From NCBI GenBank assembly GCA_036346375.1, contig CM070520.1, positions 14,767,791 through 14,831,790 on the forward strand: 64,000 nt of DNA, read 5' to 3'. This document shows, piece after piece, positions 35,047 through 45,451 of this stretch; position 1 is the stretch's first letter; every line of letters begins with the position of its first letter. Both the position numbers and the translations under genes were made by a program. The notes beneath the pieces were generated by a model that searched no databases, was not told the DNA's origin, and was given only the letters and a program-made list of their open reading frames with translations. Origin of the DNA: Guadua angustifolia. Lineage: Eukaryota; Streptophyta; Magnoliopsida; Poales; Poaceae.

Positions 35047-38000
35047 CTAATCAAGATCAAGATGTGATGCATGACGTACAAACCGCAAGTGGTCGTCATT
35101 TGCCTGTTGATGGCACTGTGAAGAAAGAAAAGAAATTAAGAGGCGAAGAAAATATGTCAGAAATCTAAATCTTATATAGGAACGCCACTTGTACCTTGAA
35201 GCGCACATACTCCAGCTTGGAGCCCTTTTTTCGATCGTGTATCCCTCCTTCTGCGACGTAGTCGGAGAAACCCCTATATACATTGGAGAGACGCTGTTAA
35301 GTACAAAATAATAAATGTACGTAGTTAAATACGAAAGTGTTACATAAGAGTAGTGCACTTCTTGCTCCAAAGGAGGCTTGATCGCAGAGGCCATCGGTCT
35401 CTTCTCAATGGAATTAAAAGTGTAGACCACATTGTTACTCGGAATGATCACGAGTAGGACCCAATGGTTGCTTATTAAATGGTATCTGTGAAGGAAATAA
35501 GTTCACATACGGTTGAAGTGCGTACAAGTAATTGAAGGGTGTAGTAGTACTTACTCCTCGTGAATGCGGGAATAGAATGAAGTCCTTCTTGGCCTCAGCT
35601 TTCAACGCACCCTTGATGTAGCCGGCAAGCCATTGAGGTTGAAGCCTAGCCATCGTTGCGGACACCAGCTCAGGGTCGACGAACCCAATTAGTTGTCGAT
35701 TCGTCACGACTCGCTGCCTCATTGCCCTGCAACTCGTATTGAATATTCGAAGCATAATGCAAAATCCTATGGAAGTTCTAAGGTCATGCTACGTGGTGCG
35801 ATACTCACGGTGTCGAGGATCGCATGATGGAAACGTCGATGGAGATCATTTGGTAGAGGCGAACAGATCCTCAAAGCCGATGGAAATGTCCCGTCGTCCT
35901 CACGGTGGAAATGTCCTTTTGTACCTAACATTGAAGTCGACCCGACGCTCGTTCCCTTTCACTTTGTCAATGTACCATCCATGGAGTATCGAGTCCACAT
36001 GCCTAAAGTATTCAATTTCGCGGGGAGGAAGAAGGGCTTTCCATGTTCATCGCCTTAAAATTATAGGGCTTCTCTGTGGCTGTGCGGCTCTCCTTTTTCG
36101 GGCGAAGGAGTCTCCGAGGCGGGGTTGGAGGCTTTTCCTGTACTGAGGGCACCGTGGTGCATGTGAGCCTTGGCTTTTAGCGGAGGCCTCCGGTGGTTCT
36201 GTGGCTGTCGTGGTAGCCCTTTTATGCACCACCTCGATACTGTGCGGGACTAAATCCGCGATCGTGGGAGGAGGCGCAGGTACGGTAGGAACCTACAAAG
36301 CACGCGTATGAACAACTTGTTGCAATACTACTGGAATGGTACAGAAGAAGCGAGGTTTTTTACCTTGACCAATCGGCGCTGCCGTGGGCCATTTGATGAG
36401 CGACATGTGCGCTTGCGAGAGTGGTGATCTCTTCGTTGGGGGAACTCGAGCACATGTGATAAGAAGGCCGTGGGCGTAGTCCACCTGGACCCTCATGTAG
36501 CCCTTCCCCAAAGGCTGACCATGCACTGTGTCGGTCTCGTTGCATAGAAATGCAACCCCGCGTGCAGCCTCAATAGGAAATCCGTCTTCCGTCAGCGTGA
36601 GCTGGCACTTCGTAGGCGCCTGCAAGAGGTGCGCAACTTAAGAGAAAATATTGGGGAGTTACCCTCGCACCTCGAAGCCATGCAAAATTAACTATTACCT
36701 TTAGCTGCGGACCAGCCTTATCGTTTTAGACCCATGTTGTTGGGTGCATGACATGAGTTTACATCAGACGGTGGCGGGGTCATCCGCTCGACTGGGAGAA
36801 CATCGCCATCATCTCGGCCCTCAAGCGGTCCATCTCTACCCTCATCTCCTGCTCACGTGCCGTCATCTCCCCCCTCATCTCCTCCTTGATCTCCTCCCTG
36901 AGCGTGTCCTTCATGCGCTCCGCGTGCCTCCCATGATCTTGCCCTCGCACTCCTAACCTCGTCTTAATCGTCTTCTTCGTATGCCCGCCCTACGGCAAGT
37001 GCCCGCCCTTATGGTCGGACTTCCGTCGCGGAGGACAAGATGTCATTTGACCCTTGGCTAACAAAGGTCCCTGCTCTTTCCTCTGGTGACCTCCTCCGCA
37101 AGAGGGGAGTACTGAATTAGATCTGAAATACAACAGAATGGTTGATCGCAATGTAGTAAGTTTCTCGACTTACGATGGTGGAGACGACTTGCGTGATAGC
37201 GGGTTTGGTACTACCGGCTGCCCGTCCGCTGATTTCTTTGTCTCGCTAATACCCATCCACGTCGCGCTCCTCACATATGTGGGAGTAAGGCAACGCTGTC
37301 CGAGTTCGCGCACTCCTCGGTTACTCGCGCCCATTCGCTTTCTTCCTTCGTAGCCGCTGAGCGAGGTGGTGCGGTGCGTGTTTCGCCTCTGGATACCAAT
37401 GTTCTTACATCTCGGCTCCTCGCCTCGGGCGTACCCTTGATCTCGTGAACTCCTCCCAAACATCGGAGTCACGAGCGGATACTTCTCGAATGGTGTAAGG
37501 CCTTTCAAAGACGTACTCACTATGCATGTAGCCCTGAAGTGCCTCAAAGCCACACCCATCCTCTTCATGGCGTACCGCTTTGGCATTGTTTTAAATCCTC
37601 CTCTTGTATAATCCATTTGCCCTTCACCTCGTCCCACAGTAGGTTCTTACGCCGGCGCCGACCTCCTTTCTCCGGTCCTTAACTGTTATGGCAACCTCTC
37701 CCTCACCAATTGGCGAGGAATGGCGGTATCGCCTTGTACTTAGGAGGACCCGTGCAAACCCCGTGGCATTGAATCGAGAACTGCGGTGTTCTCCTGTGGC
37801 CCCTTTACTCGGTCCTCGGGCCTTCCTCACCTTACTCGGCCCCTCGACACTTGGAAGTTGGCTTGGCTCGACACTTGAAGTTCGCTCGGCCCTCGACACT
37901 TGGAAGTTGGCTCGGCTCGACACTTGAAGTTCGCTCGGCCCCTCGGGAGCAGCTAATTCGGTTACGTTCAGCGATGAGTCGATGCTCTCTAGTTGCGACA

Positions 38001-38079
38001 TTTTCAGTTTTCTTATCGACATGGTCATATATTTGACATGAGATAAAGCAATTAAGTAGCAATTATGTGAAGTTGACAA
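35047..38079 (-). pseudogene. TNPA-like protein: Transposase_24, coiled coil, DUF8039-like, Ulp1-like peptidase
   Basis: Minus-strand gene in pieces. Near 37540-37170: TPFEKYPLVTPMFGRSSRDQ, KNIGIQRRNTHR, SLSGYEGRKRMGA, a Transposase_24 (En/Spm TNPA-type) pattern. 36930-36780: a coiled coil rich in Glu/Arg/Met (LREEIKEEMRGEMTAREQEM). 36625-36400: DTVHGQPLGKGYMRVQVDYA, a DUF8039-like block. 36010-35900: EIEYFRHVDSILHGWYIDKV, then 35755-35560 IGFVDPELVSATM and DFILFPHSR, and near 35460 NHWVLLVIIPSNNV, the His-Trp region of a Ulp1/C48 cysteine peptidase. Frames change several times; some changes may be introns, others indels. The TNPA part would bind the subterminal repeats. The role of Ulp1-like domains in plant TEs is unsettled. 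Confidence 0.75.
37843..37945. repeat. Tandem repeat in the TNPA coding region
   Basis: Two copies of a ~55 bp unit, ctcgacacttggaagttggc followed by ttggctcgacacttgaagtt and cgctcggcc. On the minus strand it encodes Ser/Glu/Pro-rich repeats (EPSQLPSVEG). Length change here would alter the N-terminal part of TNPA. Confidence 0.8.
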
Positions 38080-38176
38080 TAAATCATGTAAAGCAACAGC
38101 TCATTGACAACAAAAGAGAAACGAATGATCTTCAACGATGACTCCTAACCTCTAAATAGGTTTGGTCCTAATCCCA

Positions 38177-38376
38177 TTCGAGGATGTGGTTAGGGCAAGT
38201 TCTAAGCCGTTGTACTACTCGAGAGAAAATTTGGTGACATCTCCCATTGTTCTCCGGATACACGTCTCGACAACAAGTCAAGAGGGTGTGTATCCGAGAA
38301 CAATTGGGAGACGCTATCAAATCTACTCGTGAGTTGTACAACAACTTCAGAACTTGCCCAACCACATATCCTCGAA
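38177..38376 (-). other. Long foldback A (arms ~87-91 nt, 22 nt loop)
   Basis: Left arm 38177-38263 (ttcgaggatgtggttagggc ... tccggatacac) is the imperfect reverse complement of 38286-38376 (gtgtgtatccgagaac ... catatcctcgaa). Transcribed in either direction it would form a long hairpin. Same design and loop motif (gtctcgacaaca) as foldback B. Confidence 0.85.
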
Positions 38377-38412
38377 TCGTCCAAAAACGTGGACAATTCG
38401 AGAGGCGCTTGC

Positions 38413-38443
38413 TTATAAATATGCTATTCCGGCATATTTATAA
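38413..38443 (-). promoter_or_regulatory. TATA palindrome A
   Basis: ttataaatatgc and gcatatttataa are perfect complements around a seven-base loop. On the minus strand this gives TATAAATA about 35-40 bases before foldback A, a spacing that suits a TATA box with transcription starting near the hairpin base. Confidence 0.6.
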
Positions 38444-38492
38444 TTAAACACTCTCGAGCGGGAGACGAGGTTACATAACCTAAACTCTAACA

Positions 38493-39689
38493 TATGCTGA
38501 GATAAAAAAGTAATATGCAATTAAGATTGAAATAACTATACCATCGGCATACTCAAAAGTTGCTACAAGCCATCATTGCATATATGAACAAGCAATCCTT
38601 TGCATATGGAAAGATTATGCTATATAGAAATGTATGAATACTTTTGCAGTGCTAACTTTGTAAAATACCAGGACTATCCAAGAGATACACCAAGCATAGA
38701 GAAAAATCAGAATTCAGAATCATATAAGGACAAATAAGACCATATATGTTGCAGTTGTTAAAACTAAGACAACAAAGATAAGGTAATCCACATATATAGC
38801 AACAACACATATCTGACTTAACATCGGGTTTTGGTAGTTTGCAAACTGTTGGTATCAGAAGTCCACTTTTGCTAAACTAAACTCGTAATTGAAGTTTGGA
38901 AATTTGGTTTCTGGACTGTTGAAATATTTGCAGTATGAGCATAATGAAACAATGACTTAACCCATATATAACTAAGCACACATTATCCATTATGCCAAGA
39001 ACATATGATAAAATCATGACTTCAACAGAACAGGCTTGTAAGCAAAGTAATTCATGATCGATCACAAATAAGCATAGCATCTAGCATGGATAATAAACAA
39101 ACTAAACAAACCAAAGATATCGCTCATGGTTGATTTAGCAATTTTGCTCTCGATTTCATAAATTGATGGGTTGCTCCAAATGAGCCCTCAACACCAATTT
39201 CAGCAAGATATATCACAGAATATATCAATCAAATCGGTGAATCTACACAATTCAAGCACTTGTTTTAAGAAAATTGATTCACTAGAACTTCGATTATGGA
39301 CTTATGACAAACTCGAACAAAGAAGACAAACATTAAAATGGTCTAACACACAGGCACCGGACTAGTAACAATAAGTTCCGAATGTACCGATGATAACAAA
39401 GCTATTCAAGCCATGTAGCAGAACTAATCACAGGATGACATAGCACATATCCGAAGCAACAAGGCCAAGATGAAGTCTAAACACAATGATCTAAAACAGT
39501 CTTTGAACTACGAAAGCATTCACTAGCTAGCAGATCAATATAATCTCAACTATTTGAATCATCATTGCGGCGGCGAGATAACAAACTCGGTGTTTCAGAT
39601 CAAGAAAAAAGACCTCTAGCTCGATGGCTAGTTCCCCAAATTTCTCAATCGGTCCATCGACACATACCACCAGAGGGGAGTAAAGTTCC
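38493..39689. other. CACTA inter-module spacer, no gene seen
   Basis: AT-rich with only short overlapping frames on both strands. I see no recognisable domain. Confidence 0.5.
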
Positions 39690-39971
39690 TTACTCGGCGC
39701 GGATCCGAGCCGACGAAGACAATCTACCAAAGTGATTGGTGCGGGAGGAGTCGACGGCGTGGGAAGAAGAGTCGGCCGGCGGGAGGAGTCGGCGGCGTGG
39801 GCGACTTCGGCGTGGGGAAGAGTCGACGGCGTGGGGAAGAGTCGGCGGGGAGGACTCGACGGCGTGGGGGCGATTCGGCGGGGAAGGAGTGCGGCGTGAG
39901 GAGGAGAGGGCGTGGAGGCTTGCGGCGGCGTTGGCGGTGGAGGCGAAGAAATCGTGGTGCGGGAGCACCAA
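39690..39971 (-). other. GC-rich repeat-coded block in the CACTA centre
   Basis: Purine-rich on the plus strand, with degenerate tandem units around gagtcgacggcgtgggg. The minus strand is open for 93 codons (MVLPHHDFFASTANAAASLH, then PHAVDSSPRR-like repeats). It may be a low-complexity first exon or captured host sequence; I cannot tell which. Confidence 0.45.
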
Positions 39972-40021
39972 AGGCGTGGGAGCTAGGGCAAAAATGGAGG
40001 AGCGTAATATTGTTCACTCTC

Positions 40022-40320
40022 CTCATTACTATCGGTTTTCCAAAAACACCGATAGAAATACTTGTACTAAGGAAAACCCAGGAGGCATATTCCTATCGGT
40101 TTTCAACTAAAACCGATACAATTATAGTATCTCTATCGGGTTTGTAAAAGAAAACCGATAGAAATACTTGTACTAAGGAAAACCCTAGAGTGATATTTCT
40201 ATCGGTTCTAAAGTAAAACCGATACAATCGAAGGATAATATTACTATCGTTTTATTACAAAACCGATACAAATGATTATGTATATGTGTCGCTTCGAATA
40301 AGAACCGATACAAATATAGG
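40022..40320. repeat. Internal subterminal-type repeats in the CACTA element
   Basis: At least eight copies of (A)AAACCGATAGAAAT / CTATCGGTTTT-like units in both orientations. They match the style of the true ends but lie 5.8 kb inside. The stretch starts near cattactatcggttttcc, similar to the right-hand TIR interior (cattactatcgc on the minus strand). Confidence 0.8.
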
Positions 40321-40779
40321 CCTTTGTTTGTTTTCACGACAAACCATAAAGTCTGAATTCTACAGAGATATCGATCAAAGAGTGAAAAGGCCATATCTTT
40401 TGCACACATAGTTGGAATTATTTGAAAGTTTGCAGAAACATACTTTGTGATACTACAGATCTTTTCTAAAAAGGATTTTGGCAAAATGAGTAAGCATTGA
40501 AAACAGAAGCCCAAATTCACTTTGTAGGCATACTTTTTGGTCAAAGAGTAGAAAAGTCAAATCTTTCTCAAATAAAGTCCAAGTATTCGAAAATTCGAAA
40601 TGATTTGATGTAGAGTGCCTTCTTTTCATTCCATTAAGTAGCTACATACCACAATGCATTGACAAAATTTGTGAAAGTTTCATACGTACACATAACCTTT
40701 GCAAACACATATCAACTGATACAATGATGTACTCCTTTTATTTACAATATAACCCTTCTTGATGATCTACACGCATATA
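40321..40779. other. CACTA spacer downstream of TNPD, no gene seen
   Basis: AT-rich. A minus-strand frame (40544-40185) overlaps the repeats and looks accidental. Confidence 0.45.
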
Positions 40780-43700
40780 ATTTCTTCCATGTGTGTCGTT
40801 GTCACCGCTAAGACAGCCCCATCCATAAACGGAGGTATTTCATCGAATTGGTCGTATTCTTCTTCATCTATGACATTTTCGACACCAACGATCCGCCGCT
40901 TACCATAAAGGACGACGTGCAACCTCGGATTGGCGGATCACGCACATAGAAGACTTGATTTGCTTGCTTCATGAAGCACGAATGGGTCATCTTTATAGGC
41001 GAGTCTGTTGAGATCCACAAGAGTAAAACCTCTCTTGTCGACCTTCACTCCATGTGGAAGTCCCACCCACTTACATCGGAACAATGGAATCGGTATATTC
41101 CGTAATCGAGCTCCCAAATTTCTTCGATCACCCGTAATAAGAGTTCATTGCCATTGAGGATCCTCCTTTCAGTGATGTTCATCGGACAAAGCATCTATGC
41201 CGACACCGCTGTTTTGAGCAAGACTCTTCGCATCGACTTTCGATGTAAAAGGTGTACCCATTAATATCGTACCCTGCCATGTCTCGTACATTAAATCTAG
41301 GTCCGTCACCAACCATTTGATAGTATCACTAACAGAGACCTCGCCTCTGTTTGAACCATGTTAGAAATCTATCGTTGTGTTCTCGCATGATGGAAAGCTC
41401 ATCCATATGTGGATTCTCTTCTCGTAAAATCGACTTGTGTCGCTTCGATATACCCGCAACTTCTGTCTTTGTCTTTGCAAAGATGTCGATGCGCTTTGCA
41501 ATACATATCAAGCTGTGGCCTCGTTAGTTTCGCTAGCAGTTCCTTTGCGGATAGTCGCCCTCATGGCGAGATAGAGGAACACCGATTGCTTGTCTTCTCC
41601 GAGATAGTCCACGAGAACTCAATAACCTCTTGGTCCCATAACCTTCCACAATACTACCCTCGGGTTTCGACCGATTCCTCACGAGGACTTTAATATACCC
41701 ATGTACCTTTCGAACGGATACATGTAACGTAAGAATGCGGGCCACATATCTTAATCTCTCGACAAGGTGAACAACAAGATGGACCATGACGTCGAAGAAC
41801 GATGGTGGGAAATGCATCTCAAGTCGACATAGAGTCGCACCACCTCACTCTGTAAGTTGTCTAGCATATCGGGGTCAATAACTTTGCAGAGATCGCATTG
41901 AAGAAATAATGAGCTTCGTGATTGCAAACCTGACATCCTCAGGCAGAATATTTCTGATAGCAACTGGGAGCATTTGGGTCATCAAGACATGGCAGTCGTG
42001 GGACTTCATGCCCAACAACTTCAAATCATCCATGGACACCAGCTTCTTAATGTTTGCGGAGTAGCCAGATGGAACTTTAATACCTTGGAGACATTTGCGA
42101 GATTTTCTTTCTCCTTCTTGGGCGAGTGTAGCATGCAATGGGATGTACGGACCTTTCCCATCCTCCTCTATCACTGCAAGCCTGGGCCTGATTCCCATGT
42201 AGGCCATGTCGCGACGAGCATTCACACCATCCTTGGTCTTCCCAGGTATGTTCAGCAGGATACCAACCAAATTGTCGCAGACATTCTTCTCAACGTGCAT
42301 GACATCAATACAATGTCGGACATCTAACTCCTTCCAGTACGGCAAGTCCCAAAATATGGACCTCTTCTTCCAAATTGTCCTAGTACGAACAGATTTACGA
42401 CTCTTTCCGTACTGAAGTTCAATATCCTCCACACGTGAATATACTTGCCTTCCACTCATAGGCTGCGGGGCCGAACGGACTTCCCTCTTCCCATCAAATT
42501 TGTCATCCATTTTACGGTATCGATGACTTGAGGTAGAAACCACGGTGACCCATATACACGGTTTTCTTGGAATTCGGTAGCCATAGGCTCTCAGTCTCCT
42601 CTTCACAGATAGGACACGCTTTGGCTCCTTTCGTACTGTACCCCGCCAAATTACCAAGCGCCGGGAAATCATTTATGGTACAAAATACCATAGCTCGTAG
42701 GGTGAAATACTCTCTTTTGTATGCATCCCACACCACGACCCCTCATTCCACAATTGTACCACATCCTCGATCAATGGTGCAAGGTACACATCAATATCAT
42801 TTCCATTGTTTGGGTCCCGAGATTAGCAAGGACATCATGATATACTTCCGCTTCATGCACAACCAAGGAGGAGGTTGTAGATACACAATGAAGCCGCCAC
42901 GCGTCTTTGTGGCGGTGCTCATGTTACCAAACGGATTCATTCCATCGGTACTCAACCCAAACCTTATGTTCCTCATTTCGCACCAAACTCCTCATGTTTC
43001 CAATCGATGTTTCTCCATTGAGCCGAATCGGCGAGGTGTCTCACTTGCCATCTTCCTTTCGAGACTCATAATGCCAACACAACAATTTTGCCTCTCTGGG
43101 ATTTGCAAACAACCGCTCAAGACGGGAATGATGGGCAAGTACCACAATACCTTGGCGGTGCACCTTTAGTGACCTCTTCACCATCGTTGCCTCGGCTCTT
43201 ACGCTTCTTGTCGTTACGCTTCTCCTTTTGTTTGTACCGGGCACTGCTGACACTTGGACAAACGTGCAGCTCTGATATGCGTTACGGTACAAGATGCAAT
43301 CATTAGGACATGCATGTATCCTTTCTATTTCCATTCCCATGGGACACAGAGCTTCTTCGCTTCATAAATGCTTGTTGGCAACTCGTTTCATACCGAAGCA
43401 CATCCGATAGAAGAACTAGAAGTGCATTGAAACTTGTATCGTCCAGCGGTGTTTTGCCTTGATTCGAACAATGCAAGGACCGAACCCAACTTGGTGTATT
43501 CGCTTTGCAACTTTGTGAGCAGCGGTTTGGCATAAATCTTCCATCAAGCTTTTAAACTTTTGAACTCTCTTTCCGTGTAATTACCCTCCACATCCCGCAA
43601 CATTTGCTCCAAATTCTCATCCTCAAACATATCATGCTGCAACTCGTCATCCGGTTCCACCGTATCTTCGTTGCACACCGGAAGGGTACCACCTGTCTCG

Positions 43701-43936
43701 CCGTGATGGATCCAACACGTGTAATTCCTCACAAAGCCACGTCGAATCAGGTGGTCCTCGATTTGAGCCGAGTTGTTAAATCTTCTCAGATTGGTGCAAT
43801 CAATGCAAGGACAATATATGAAGTTTACACCCCTCCTCACAATGTCCTCTTCGGCAATTTTTTTGAACTCCTTAACACCCCTCTGAAATTCAGCACTCAA
43901 ACGACTTTTTCGATACATCCATTCCTTACGGTCCAT
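40780..43936 (-). pseudogene. TNPD transposase: Transpos_assoc, TNP2 (Transposase_21), DUF4218, DUF4216-like
   Basis: Minus-strand order. 43936-43544: MDRKEWMYRKSRLSAEFQRG, then FIYCPCIDCTN and HLIRRGF, the transposase-associated domain. 43310: ACPNDCILYRN. About 42990-42790: TDGMNPFGNMS-like and VYLQPPPW. 42736-41875: TINDFPALGNLAGYSTKGAK, ACPICEEET, then FWDLPYWKELDVRHCIDVMH and VEKNVCDNLVGILLNIPGK, the core of TNP2. 41817-41600: MHFPPSFFDVMVHLVVHLV and NRSKPEGSIVEGY, DUF4218. 41060-40780: a DUF4216-like tail. Several frame changes separate these blocks, so it is not intact as read, though splicing could bridge some. TNPD is the catalytic transposase that cuts CACTA ends together with TNPA. 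Starts about 330 bp after leader hairpin B. Confidence 0.87.
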
Positions 43937-44266
43937 CTGTAATTAAACCGCACAATAAATATTGAGACACCTAGCTAGCTATTTGAAATATTGAGACATC
44001 ATTTCGGTTAATATTACCTTTATGTAAATAGAGGACAGGTTCCAAGATATGTAAAATATGTACTCCCGATCGATATCTAGATTCTTCTCCGGTTTAGTGC
44101 TTTGAATTCCTTACATAGGAGACCTACATTTTTAACATCAACAATGATATCAAATAATCTAATTATATAGCTACTGTAGTACTTGCAAATCTTTTGACTA
44201 CAACAAAACAAAACAAGGGTACCAACGATGACTCCTAATCTCTAAATAGGTTAGGTCCTAATCCCA

Positions 44267-44478
44267 TTCGAGGATATGTGGTTCGGGAAAGTTCCTAAGC
44301 TGTTGTACAACTCCAGAGAAAATTTCGGCAGCATCTCCCCGCTGTTCTCCATATACACGTCTCGACAACAGGTCAAGAGGGGTGTGTATATGGAGAACAC
44401 CAGGGAGACGCTACCGAAATCTACTCTGGAGTTGTACAACACAGCTCAGGAACTTGCCCAAACCACATATCCTCGAAC
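44267..44478 (-). other. Long foldback B (arms ~92-97 nt, 23 nt loop)
   Basis: Left arm 44267-44358 (ttcgaggatatgtggttcgg ... ctccatatacac) pairs with 44382-44478 (gtgtgtatatggagaaca ... catatcctcgaac). By eye about nine in ten positions pair, with one two-base bulge. The arms are long and regular, unlike a chance palindrome. Confidence 0.88.
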
Positions 44479-44516
44479 TGTCCAATTAAAAAACGTGGAC
44501 AATTGAGATCGCTCAC

Positions 44517-44551
44517 TTATAAATATGCCATTTTGTTCGGCATATTTATAA
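44517..44551 (-). promoter_or_regulatory. TATA palindrome B
   Basis: ttataaatatgcc and ggcatatttataa are a perfect 13 bp inverted repeat with a nine-base loop. The minus-strand TATAAATA lies about 40 bases before foldback B. Confidence 0.6.
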
Positions 44552-45021
44552 ACAAGCATCCTCGAACAGGAGACGTAGGTTCCGAAGCCTAAACTCTAGC
44601 ATTTATCACATGATAGAAATTAACAATAATTCCATATTAACAAGAGCACTACAATAATTAAATAGATGTGTGCTTGACAAATTAATGGAGAGTGTGAAAT
44701 CTGATAGCATATACTCAATTCCAGTGCAACTTAAACTTTATTCACGATGTATCAAAATTACCTAGTACAAAATTGAAGGGTTTAATTTAAAGGCGGATTG
44801 CTCACATTTTGAAGAAAACAGCAAACGAGGGTAAAAGAAGGAATCTCCTCAAGATAAGGCTTCAAATTTGCCCTCTTAACACCTATCCTTGAGGACTTCA
44901 AATTTTATCATCCAAGTATTTGCTTCCAAGCACGAATATGAGCTGTTTTCTTGATGGCGGCGGAGAAATCTCCTCCTGGAATAACAATGAGATCTTGTTC
45001 CCGAGTGGTATATATAACCTA

Positions 45022-45448
45022 GCGAGGCACATCACAATCGGTTCTAAACTAAAACGCGATAGTGATTTCACGGTTATCACTATCGGTTCTTTCCATAAAA
45101 GAGATAGTGATGATCACGTGAACATCACTATCGCTTTTTTTTGGAACCGATAGTGATGTATACCCACATCACTATCACTTATAAAAAGAACCGATAGTGA
45201 TATATACGTGATCATCACTATCGTTTATTTTCTTGGAACCGATAGAGGTGACGATCCATATCACTATCGCTTGTTAGTTGAGAACCGATTGGGATATGTC
45301 GAGTCCATATCACAATCACTATAATCTCAGAACCGATAGTGATTATTACTAACACCCCGTCCGAAGTTATCTATCACAATCGTTTTTTCCTGAAAACTTA
45401 AGAACCGACACAGATAAAGCGATAGTAATGTGCCGTTCTGTAGTAGTG
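45022..45448. repeat. Right TIR and subterminal repeats of the CACTA element
   Basis: Many copies of ccgatagtgatg and its complement catcactatcgg, usually as inverted pairs, then the terminus (tgtagtagtg on the plus strand). The unit has AGTGATG where the left end has AGAGATG. Confidence 0.9.
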
Positions 45449-45451
45449 ACT
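45449..45451. repeat. CACTA target-site duplication act (right)
   Basis: Right copy of the three-base duplication at 34213-34215. Confidence 0.85.

Larger units (their letters stand above)
38133..38492 (-). promoter_or_regulatory. Leader/promoter module A, upstream of the TNPA gene
   Basis: About 360 bp that closely resembles 44223-44600, in the same orientation. On the minus strand the order is a conserved tail (taaactcta), the TATA palindrome (38443-38413), the long foldback (38376-38177) and a conserved end (cctatttagaggttaggagt) before the TNPA start region at about 38079. It probably contains the promoter and 5' UTR. Confidence 0.7.
44223..44600 (-). promoter_or_regulatory. Leader/promoter module B, upstream of TNPD
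   Basis: Second copy of the module at 38133-38492, same orientation and internal order. Similarity runs from caacgatgactcctaa to taaactcta and is strongest in the hairpin arms and the TATA palindrome. Confidence 0.7.
34216..45448 (-). mobile_element. Autonomous-type CACTA (En/Spm) transposon, 11.2 kb
   Basis: The left end reads CACTACTACACG and the right end, on the minus strand, CACTACTACAGA, with act as TSD. Subterminal zones carry many copies of ACCGATAG(A/T)GATGA in both orientations (34230-34545 and 45030-45435), the binding-site pattern used by TNPA-type proteins. Two minus-strand gene modules lie inside: TNPD (about 43936-40780) and a TNPA/Transposase_24 plus Ulp1 module (about 38079-35047). 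Both have several frame breaks as read, so activity is doubtful. A third zone of subterminal-type repeats (40022-40320) lies in the middle, which is unusual. Confidence 0.93.

Noticed and set aside
38168..38447. Small protein genes in the CACTA leader (frames of 60-66 codons on both strands)
   Set aside because: These frames are produced by the two arms of the foldback and differ between the two module copies; the DNA symmetry explains them better.
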